This document shows, one piece after another, positions 55,976 through 64,000 of a stretch of 64,000 nt of DNA. The stretch covers positions 12,442,488 through 12,506,487 of the forward strand of contig NC_079480.1 in the NCBI RefSeq assembly GCF_026230105.1. Reading direction: 5' to 3'. The translations under genes and the position numbers were made by a program. The notes under the pieces are model-generated. The model saw only the letters and a program-made list of their open reading frames with translations, did no database searches and had not been told where the DNA came from. The stretch is from Diorhabda sublineata. Taxonomy: Eukaryota > Arthropoda > Insecta > Coleoptera > Chrysomelidae. Positions within the stretch are counted from its first letter, which is position 1. The number at the start of each line of letters is the position of its first letter.

Positions 55976-57829
55976 CTTGAGCCTCTGTTTACATAATTGT
56001 TGCTGATTCAAAAAGGTTCCATCTTTTTAGAAGAGTCTGTGATTAGGATGATGTTATTTGTGAATAATATGAGAGCCTAAAAATAAAAAATTAATCATCC
56101 ATTGACGGAACATTGGATTATTTAATAACTACTTACATTTTTGAAAGTATTCCTTTTAGTTTTAACTCAAAAAACCAAACCACAAAAAATGTTTTAAACT
56201 TGCAATGTTTTATTTACCACTGATTAAATGAACGAGCAAAATGGCGGATATTTTTGCTCCTACTTACCTGCGCACGAAATGACCGCGATTTTCGACATTG
56301 CGTGGTCGCGGGAATTTCAAAAATATCGTCATCTGTGAAATTTCAGTGGCGTTTTTCGGAAGTTCAGCATAAACATATGGATTACGATTGCATAATAATT
56401 TTATTACTCTTCCATTTATAAAACTACATTAATTTATTTGGTGTCGTAAAAAACATATTTAAAAAAAGCTTCTTTTAATTGTGTTTAAACTTTGTCTTAC
56501 TTCGGATCCTCAATTCAGGCCAAAAACTGACAATGATTGGAAATTGACTGAAGCGAGGCAAAATAGCACGAAGAGTCTCTACACTATCTTATTCGGTTAA
56601 GTTAAAGTGGATGATGGTAGAGGATGCTCAAAACGCCAAAAAAACATATATTTTAGGTTTACGAAGAATCATTCAAAATTGGTATGTGCAAGTGCCTACT
56701 CTTACATCTACATTTTTGATAGCACAAGATAAAAACTATCTGCAAGCCACTGATGGAACGACATAACAAGAAAATTCGGGACAATGTTCTTAAGATACCG
56801 TGAGGAAGGTAGTCTTGACACACTCATCAAAAAACTTATTCTGATAACAGGAACGAAGGGCTACCAAAGCTAGTATCGTAAACTAAAATTAATACAATTG
56901 CTTCGCTAATTTTTAAGTAAAAAAAAAACACGTTATTTTCATGACGATATCAATTTAATCAGTATTTGTTGAGATCAAAATCAAATAAAATTACCACCAC
57001 GCTTTTTATACGTCCAAGATAATATCTGACATCATAGAAATTTAAAAAAATCTAATCCTATTCGTCTTATAGTTTTTATATACCCTGTATATTAACATAA
57101 CAAAATTTTTAATTAAAACAAAATGATTATTAAAAATTGATTAACTAATGTTTCCTATAATCACGTTAAAATGACGGAAAGCAAACACTGACCTTATAGA
57201 AATTTGCCAAAATCTAATCCTATTTGTAAAATCGTGTAAATACGTGTTGATAGTTTCTCCTTCCCCTATAATTCTTTGTATATACCCCGTATATCAAACA
57301 TTTTATTTTAAAATAATAATGATAATTAAAAACTATTTTATCAATATATCATATAACCAAATATATTTATGTTTTTAATTAATTATAAAGTTACAATTAT
57401 ATCAACTTCAAACCTTTCAACAACGTAGGTATATTGATCGGAGCTAATTCTGAATTTCTGTTTTTATATCACTTAAAACATCAATAAAACACTTCTATTT
57501 AGACAGAGATGGCGCCACGTTCAAAAATGGCGTCACTTTATGATTCTATTTATAGATTCGATGCATTAACTTTTATAGAATACGTCCTTGAACTATTTAT
57601 TATTTATTGAATTATTTTGTAAAAGAAATTCTAATAATCATAATTTTCTCTTAAATTCTTATTTTACACGGTGTTTAATTTCTTCTTAAGAATCAAACAC
57701 TAGTTGTTTCTCACTTTTCTAAATTCATACAAATTAATATTAGTACGGTTAAGTAGACAATCAATCAAAACAAAAACTATAGTAAATGAATTTCTTTATT
57801 AGTAATATTCGATGGAAAAACACATTTTT
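55976..57829. other. No gene; AT-rich with a diverged ~190-bp repeat
   Basis: atagaaattt..aaaatctaatcctattcgt ... tataccctgtatat (57,035-57,095) recurs as atagaaatttgccaaaatct ... tataccccgtatat (57,208-57,290). Other sequence shows nothing recognisable. Confidence 0.45.
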
Positions 57830-57849
57830 GATTTTATTCATCAATGTAA

Positions 57850-58260
57850 TCTCTTTTGAGAGCAATATATTCCATACATCATTCCAGCGCTTCTCTAACT
57901 TCTCTTCTAGTTTTTGATATCAGTGAATAACCAGTAGTCACTGGGAACCAGATCTGGATTATACGGTGGATGAGGAAGCAATTCGAAGTGTGATTCGTTC
58001 AATTTAACCATCGTTGTCACGCAATATCAACTTACAATTAGATATAACCAATTCGTGGACATTTATGATGTTGTTTAGAGTAACTACCTCATTTAGACGA
58101 CGACCAGAACGTTTACCATTATCGGTGTCTGTATGACCACGTTTAAAATCAGCGATCCAATAACAAATGGTTCTTTCCAAGTCCTGCTGCCACTTTTGAA
58201 GCCATTACTGAGTCATACCACTTATTGAGTGATGTAATATTTTGTATTATTTTTGATACT
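57850..58260 (-). pseudogene. Internally deleted mariner relic
   Basis: The right side (minus strand, about 58,200-58,130) encodes CYWIADFKRGHTDTDNGKR (the helix-turn-helix linker W-xxFKxGxxxxxxxxRxGR). The left side encodes HFELLPHPP-like text with Y(N)PDLVPSDYWLF (third Asp block) and KLEEKLEKRWNDV. The catalytic domain between them is mostly deleted. Close to the 52,750-53,680 family. Confidence 0.78.
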
Positions 58261-59285
58261 TATTTCCAATCGAAATTCACACTGAGATTATTCAAGTGTG
58301 TCTGCTGTTTTTAATTCTTTTTCTTCTTCTTTTATATTTTTTCTATTGTTTTAATCGCTGTACTAATTAATGTTATTCATTGGTAGTTATTGCAGCCTTT
58401 TTTTGAAAATTGAAACTATTAATACCTTTTGCCAGTATGTTTTTTTTTCGATTTTCTATTTACATTTTCTGAGAAAACTTACCATAGGAATGTATATTAT
58501 TTACATCATCAGAAAGTAGAGATTTCACTGTACAAAAAGTTCACCGACCTTTTTTTAAAAACCGATACTTCGACGTGAAAATTTTCGATTTAAAGTTTTT
58601 CGATATTGTAATGATTTATTTATACGATTTCTATTCGTAGGGTGAATTAATAGACACTGTCTTTTACGTTCTTAATTCATTTAAACACTATACACTACAC
58701 TTAACTTAGATTAATTCACTTATCACTATCACTTAAATTCATCGATTACTTATATTTCGGTCTGTTCACTACGACTTTTTATTATAAACTAAGCTACTTC
58801 TAAAGAAACGAAACAAATAAATAAATAGATTTTACGAGAAATTGTTCAAAAGAAACAATAGAAATAATATAAAGTTATATTAAAAAGCGCATCCGCCGAA
58901 TTTTAGAATTCCTAGTATTTCAATCGCAGATTAATAGTTGCCGTCTTCTCCGAATTTTAGAATTCTATAATAGCCGGACAGGACCGGCTTAATGTCGGAG
59001 ACGCATTCTTAACAATATTAACTGAAAAAAAAATGAAAAAATAAATAAATTACGGTGTTTGAGTTTAAACAGATTTTGTACAAGAAAATAATTGTTTTTA
59101 AAAGATAAAAATATAAAAAAAACAAAAAACCTTGTAATTGTATTTAATTGTAATAAATTTTGAGGTTATGTGAAAAAATTGTGAACACAAAAGTTGTAGA
59201 TCTTTCTAATACCGAAAACTTGTTAGTTTTACTGTAATTCGAGATAAATCGTTTCTTAGAACTATCAAAAAATTGCGCCAACGAT
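58261..59285. other. No gene seen
   Basis: AT-rich. ccgaattttagaattc occurs twice (58,896 and 58,960), and tcggagac / gtcttctcc words flank ggacaggaccgg, a possible LTR or foldback scrap. Confidence 0.35.
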
Positions 59286-60240
59286 TTGATCAAATGGTAA
59301 ATGGTCTTGAAATAGAGACCAATGGCTAGAGACCGGCGTGGATCTCATGGTGTCCACATTTTAAATATTTGGAATAGCCATGGCATAGCGCTGCTATCTA
59401 GGGATAGATACTTACATGATAAACTACTTTTACATATTAGGTTAACAAAACTTATCACCGTCAAGATGCATTGTAACCACCCAGGTGCCCTCGTTTTCAG
59501 ACCTGTATATAAGACTGAAGGTTATAGTCCATTCATATTACCATTGGAAAAACAAGCTTGTTTTGATTATTGATTTTTTGGGAAGGTAGAAGAAAAGTTT
59601 GAAGCAAATAATGTAGCTGTTGAAATTATCTATAAAATAACTTTTGATATTTTTACAATTATAAATAACATCAACTTAACCACCATCCTTAAGCAACCTG
59701 ATGCAGACGCGTACCTACAGATCACAACTCAAGATTAGTTAAAATGAAACGAGTCAAGAGAAATCAAGTCAAGGTTACAAAACTTAATAAAGAAAAACTG
59801 AACTGAAGAAATAAGGCAGGATACTACCAAACTCGTAGATAAAAGCATCGTACCTCTTTGAAAATGTAAAACTTGAAGTGAGTAACAGACGAAAAAAGCA
59901 AAGTTGGATGACGCATGGAATTCTCTCTAAAAAGTAAAAGGTAATAAGATAGAAAAACCAAAGAATTGAGATGATAATAATAATGTTACCAACTCGTCTA
60001 GTGACATAGAGCGTAAAGCCGGTTCTGTTGTATTATACGGATAAAATCTAAAATTTTAAGTATGCGCAGGGTACAATTCCCATTTACATTATTTTTTTAT
60101 TTACGACGGTAATTTCTTTTTAGTGTCTATATAACTTATTTACAGTTGTTGTGGCCGTTTTTTATAGAATCAATTTATAAAAAAGCTTTTTTATTTGATT
60201 ACGGTAAATTAGTGATTTCGAACATTCTGGACATGATTAT
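59286..60240. other. No gene recognised
   Basis: The 83-codon plus frame at 59,322-59,573 (starts MARDRRGSHGVHIL) lacks family motifs and splice support. Confidence 0.35.
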
Positions 60241-60242
60241 AG

Positions 60243-60275
60243 AGTATATAAACGAGTCTCTAGTAGTCACTAAAT
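60243..60275 (+). promoter_or_regulatory. TATA-like plus initiator-like pair (weak)
   Basis: tatataaa at 60,245-60,252 is followed by agtcact at 60,266-60,272. The 24-bp spacing is shorter than usual for insect TATA-to-initiator, so this is only a candidate. Confidence 0.15.
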
Positions 60276-60899
60276 AAGTAAGTTAGTGCATAGTTGAGTC
60301 TCGGTGGATAATTTAGTGAATAGTGAATAGTTAAGTATACTTAGTACATAAATAAGTTGAGTAAGTGTATGATGTATGATTTCATCCCAACGTTTAAAAA
60401 CTGTTTATGTGTTCCATAATCTGTTCGTCGTCCGTCGTCCAGTATCTTGGTTTCCTTTGCTTTCGTTTTTGTTCTTCCTCAAATGATTTAATTATAAAAA
60501 ATCGTGGAAACCATAGAAAATATATATCAAAACAAAACACGCAACTCGGGCTAGTCTCAGTCCATTTGGTTGGTATCGAGTTTGTTTTCGAAACAAAAAT
60601 AGGTTTTTGTTCCTGTTTTTCAAAACGAAACTAGTTGCAAGTGATTTCGATTGATGGAAATTCGCCTTAAGGCATTACTGAAACTCTCCCATCATTTTGG
60701 TGTGTAGGTACGTATATTATGTGTAGTTTTATTGTATCTCAAAATATATAGCATCACCCTCGTAATTTGTTATTATTATTAATAGTTTGATCGGTTCTGT
60801 CTGATAAGTTTATCCCCCGTTATAAATTACACTCGTTCACTGGATTTAAATTTCATTTAAATATGCGATAAGGATTCTTTATACTTAAACTTTACTATA
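60276..60899. other. No gene seen
   Basis: The 75-codon plus frame at 60,407-60,634 has no motif. Confidence 0.4.
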
Positions 60900-61215
60900 G
60901 GTAATCCCATTCTGTCATGGAATTTCCCAAGTACGCGCGAATAAAATTTCTGTTTCTCCCCTTCACCGTAGTAATTTTTTTAATTCGGAAAGTTGATTAC
61001 GAGGAGGAATTAAGGAACCGCCCGCGCTTCGTTCTTTGTTTCTCGTAGCTCCAATTCTTCATTTTCTCAAAATTTCCCCGCGCTCGATCTCCTCCCTCTT
61101 CAGTCCCTTTTATTTTCCATAACAATTTGGCGCCGTGCGCGAAATATACGTCGGTTATTATCGTGGATTTTCGTTTTATTTTCTATATCAGCGACGCCGT
61201 TTTTGAAAGGGTGTG
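60900..61215. promoter_or_regulatory. GC-richer, possibly conserved non-coding island
   Basis: Includes a kappaB-like ggaatttccc (60,921-60,930) and CG-rich words (aaccgcccgcgcttcg, ccccgcgctcgatc, ttggcgccgtgcgcgaa) within AT-rich DNA. No coding frame spans it. It could be a promoter or enhancer of the gene whose exon begins at 63,885. Confidence 0.25.
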
Positions 61216-61727
61216 CGATAACTGCACCGTGCTAAATATTATTTAATCTTTGATATTCCTACATACAAAAACACATTGTAATAGATTTCAGCTTAAGGAT
61301 TCAAAAACCTTCGGATGGGATTTGAATTGTAAATTTTTTAAATAGGGTGTTTTTACAACGAAATGGAAATCACTCATTTTGTTGACGAACTCAGTTTAAA
61401 ACGAGACGGAAACAAATAATAAAACAAGAAATGAAACCTAGAACTGAGAATAAAACAACATCAATTTCTTATATCCTTTTATGTTTTTGTTTCTAAATTG
61501 TCTTGATTTTAGGTCTTTTCTAATTGATAATTAGGTTTTAAAGGTAAATAATTGACGTTTCGATTTAAAGCTGTATAATATACACTTCCGATCCAATTCG
61601 GTGCCTTCTGAAAGCGGATTTCAAGTATTTTCTGCTTTGAAAACAAGATCTACATAATGTGATGCATTTGTTGGACGACAAGGTAACATTTTTCCAATAA
61701 TATTAGGATGCCGCATCGATCATAAAA
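61216..61727. other. No gene seen
   Basis: AT-rich; nothing recognised. Confidence 0.45.
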
Positions 61728-61739
61728 ATGCACAATCCG

Positions 61740-61870
61740 AGCATGATCGGAAACAAGATCCGAGACGGTTCAGAGTCGTACTGGACATGTGAACTACACC
61801 GCTTGAACGCAAGTACAATTCACTCCATGGACACTTTGAAATCCATGGAAACCAATTGTCAAATGTACAT
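61740..61870 (+). pseudogene. Possible FLYWCH-type zinc-finger fragment
   Basis: The plus frame reads IGNKIRDGSESYWTCELHRL, then NASTIHSMDTLKSMETN. The spacing K.RDG..SYWTCELHR resembles the FLYWCH pattern (K...G..YWxCxxR), but the next Cys is replaced by Asn and the His pair is not obvious. FLYWCH domains occur in host regulators and transposon proteins. Confidence 0.3.
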
Positions 61871-61959
61871 TCTCAAATATGACAACCATATATCTGCAGG
61901 TAGCGTTTCCAGGCGTCCGGATATAACCGGATATAGATAGTCATTTTGACTGCGTGTCC

Positions 61960-62215
61960 GGCCAAAATAATATTGGTGTCCGGCTTGTCCGGTTTTTGTT
62001 AGAATTTTCACACAATTCAAAATTATTAGCTCACTGGCTGAGTCTTTTTCCAGCGATAGAAAGAATTTTACAAAAGTTTGAACCTCTTAAATCATATTTC
62101 CTAAAAGGAAAAAGTAATACATCCAGAACTTCGAGAGAAAGGCTATTTGTGGGCCGTTCATTCTTTCTTGATCAAACTACATCAAAGATGCTAAGAGGAC
62201 CGATGTTTCTGTAAA
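61960..62215 (+). pseudogene. hAT-like transposase fragment
   Basis: The frame 61,954-62,214 contains LLAHWLSLFPAIERILQKFE followed by PLKSYFLKGKS. This matches the TRWLSL..AIERILxxFExLKSYF block found in hAT-type transposases, upstream of their dimerisation domain. The RNase H-like catalytic residues are not in this piece. Text after about 62,115 no longer matches. Confidence 0.6.
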
Positions 62216-62606
62216 TGAGGTTTTGGAAATCTGTTTGAGATAATGAATAATAGCATGAATGCAAGAATTGAACAAGACTTTTGCCCGTTGAAAATGACTT
62301 CCATTTTACGTAAAGTCAAAAAGAAAGACAAAAATTCTGAACCGTTGACTGCGATTAAAGACGATATTAAAATCATATGCATTATTTCAGTAGAATATTC
62401 ACGATCTTGGAGTGAAAACAACAATACAACGTCAAAATTGACGATGGAAAATATTTTGACCAACTGCAAAATCTCAAAAGTTTTCTGAACACTAAAAAAG
62501 AAAACGTTTATTTCAAGAAGTTGTTAGCACATAAGAAATTGGTTTATTTAAAAACAGGAGCAATCTCAAATTTCTCGTTAAATTGAAAAAAAAACTCCGA
62601 CTGAGG
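62216..62606. other. No gene recognised
   Basis: An 81-codon Lys/Asn-rich plus frame (62,243-62,488) may be trailing transposon sequence; no motif. Confidence 0.35.
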
Positions 62607-63126
62607 CTTATGGGGACAATTCTCTATCTCGTGCGCGTGTTTTTGAGTGGAGTAAGCGCTTTAGCGAGGGCCGAGAGAGCACTGAAGATGACTAGCGCCC
62701 AGCTCACTCTGTAACCGTTCTAACTCCGGAAACAGTGACCAAAATCAACCACATTGTACGTGCAGATCGTTGATTGAACATCCGGATGATTGCCGAGGCT
62801 GTAAACGCCGATAAAGAAACGGTTAGAAAAAAAGTCTGTGCGAAGTTGGTGCTGCTCAGATTTCCTTGAAAGGTTAGAAAAAGATTTGCTTTGAAAGGGA
62901 CCCGATTTCAGTCGATGGAAGCGGTAAAACAAAAAACGGCAGAGCTTCTAAAGGCTTTAACCAAAGAAGACTTCCAGCACTGCTTCGATCAATGGAAAAA
63001 ACTTATGGAAAGGTATGCGGCGAGGGGAGGGGAGTATATTGAAGGGGAGCATTCGAATGAAGAATAATTTTTATAATAAAACCCTTTTTCGTAACCAATC
63101 TCGTTATTTAATAACCAGACCTCGTA
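62607..63126 (+). pseudogene. Mariner relic: internally deleted copy with 3' terminus
   Basis: Begins mid-frame with AYGDNSLSRARVFEW (first helix-turn-helix) and includes IRMIAEAVNADKETV-like text. It then jumps to KTAELLKALTKEDFQHCFDQ, WKKLMERYAARGGEYIEGEH and SNEE* (the C-terminus). The catalytic domain is therefore deleted. The right end, ttatttaataaccagacctc then gta, is the exact inverted counterpart of the 5' end of the relic at 26,110, and ends at TA (63,125-63,126). The 5' terminus is missing. Confidence 0.88.
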
Positions 63127-63884
63127 TGTCAGTATTACTTTGAGCTTTTTCCTTGATAGGACAGCAATGGACGAAAGAACAGATTACATGTTGAGACTGT
63201 TGCCAAAATGTTAGTTGTAGAATTTAATTTAAAACATTAGAGTTTTACAAATACATTTTGAGAGAAACTGAGTTCTTAGAGCAGGTTTCAGGTAACTCAA
63301 AGAGAAGAAGTTTTTTTGTTTTTTTTTTTTTCGTTTTATTGCTCAACTTAGAGGGAAGAAGTTTTTGATGCAGGAGCTTCCAAATTTTTAGAATCGTTCA
63401 TGGTTCAACGGACATTATTATCTATTATTCCTGAACACGACTTAGCTTGTTTTGTTTTCTAGATATTTTCTTGTAACTTCTTTCTACTTAGATCTTTCTT
63501 TTAGAGAGGGTGTTTTATGAGTAATGTCGGTTTTCATATGTAAAAATTCCTATGACCAAAACCAAAAAGTCTTGTTGTATGTCTAGTGAAAATATGAAGG
63601 TTTAGTATATTTAAATCATTTCGTAACTTAGACGAGGAGGCTGGGACGTGCTAACCACCAACTTCACAACTTTCTTGTAAATATTATAAACTTAGAAAAA
63701 TAACTTAACGGTTTCAAAACATTCAAGTGAAAATTAGAGTGATAAAACGTTATTTTGATGTTCGTATCAAATTTTTCACCCCATTCATAAATTTCACGTT
63801 ACTGCCGTTAACCTAAAAATTTTGTTTTTCTTTGTGACGTGTATACTCCTTTTTGTTTTGATATTTTGGTATTTTTGTTTGTAG
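63127..63884 (+). other. Non-coding; likely intron 3' part
   Basis: T-rich sequence ending in a polypyrimidine tract (ttggtatttttgtttgtag) directly before the exon candidate. A T run at about 63,314-63,331. No open frame of note. Confidence 0.4.
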
Positions 63885-64000
63885 AATAACGAAGAGTTTT
63901 TGACTCTTTTCTATTGCTACGAAAGATGCTACGAACTGTTGACGGAAAAAGATAAAATCAATGGTTTTAATTTTGTAACAACAAACGGCAAAACGAAAGT
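63885..64000 (+). CDS. Candidate host exon, continues beyond window
   Basis: After a strong 3' splice signal (T-rich tract and AG at 63,883-63,884) the plus strand is open to the window end, 38 codons, in only one frame; the other two stop at once. It reads NNEEFLTLFYCYERCYELL, then TEKDKINGFNFVTTNGKTK. The composition (Glu/Lys/Tyr/Cys mix, codon bias toward non-AT third positions in gaactg, acg, ggc, aac) looks like a conserved cytosolic protein and not transposon debris. I do not recognise the protein. Only the left edge of the exon is in the window, so its length and the gene cannot be defined. Confidence 0.5.

Overview
This is a stretch of AT-rich, intron-free-looking, transposon-dominated insect chromosome. 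The evidence for an insect is the mix of many decayed mariner copies with TA-flanked 'tacgagg' ends, jockey/R1-like LINE debris, gypsy-like reverse transcriptase debris, Crypton, Merlin, piggyBac and hAT relics, and short interstitial TTAGG-type (insect telomere) motifs near 37.26, 44.75 and 55.08 kb. A large-genome order (for example leaf beetles, weevils or hemipterans) would fit, but the sequence does not fix the order. I find no bacterial or organellar features, no rRNA or tRNA gene, and no complete host protein-coding gene.

Layout. 0.4-1.0 kb holds a gypsy-like RT/RNase H relic. 2.02-6.19 kb is a satellite array with a 751-bp trimeric higher-order repeat; a 283-bp hAT-type MITE and a second gypsy-like relic follow. 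8.87-13.9 kb has two LINE relics around a second satellite (155/156-bp monomers, 9.35-11.85 kb). 13.2-15.4 kb has two mariner relics. 16.14-16.27 kb is a candidate host exon on the minus strand. 16.4-24.1 kb is degenerate tandem repeats plus a clean 28-bp minisatellite at 19.0-19.7 kb. 24.6-26.6 kb has two mariner relics. 26.6-30.6 kb is mostly empty with two GC-richer islands. 30.6-33.0 kb contains three LINE 3' pieces. 33.2-36.1 kb has duplicated segments and short dispersed repeats.

36.1-39.35 kb is a nest: a 1.4-kb palindrome carrying a small transposase N-terminus and a TA-flanked foldback MITE, then two mariner relics, one split by a 241-bp MITE with an 8-bp target duplication. 39.67-40.30 kb is a 640-bp foldback element. 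41.25-43.1 kb is a cullin-4-like pseudogene interrupted by a piggyBac-type relic at a TTAA. 44.88-45.74 kb is a Crypton tyrosine-recombinase relic. 46-54 kb holds further transposase relics and a 0.49-kb duplication. 53.9-54.75 kb is a foldback built of roughly 50-bp tandem repeats. 55.2-56.0 kb is a Merlin transposase relic. 57.8-63.1 kb holds mariner and hAT-like relics, and 63,885-64,000 looks like the start of a genuine host exon.

Nothing here forms an operon or pathway. The region reads as an intergenic or intronic transposon graveyard, with its only plausible host coding segments at 16.1 kb (minus) and at the right edge (plus). Every transposase examined carries frameshifts, stops or lost catalytic residues, so no autonomous element appears intact.
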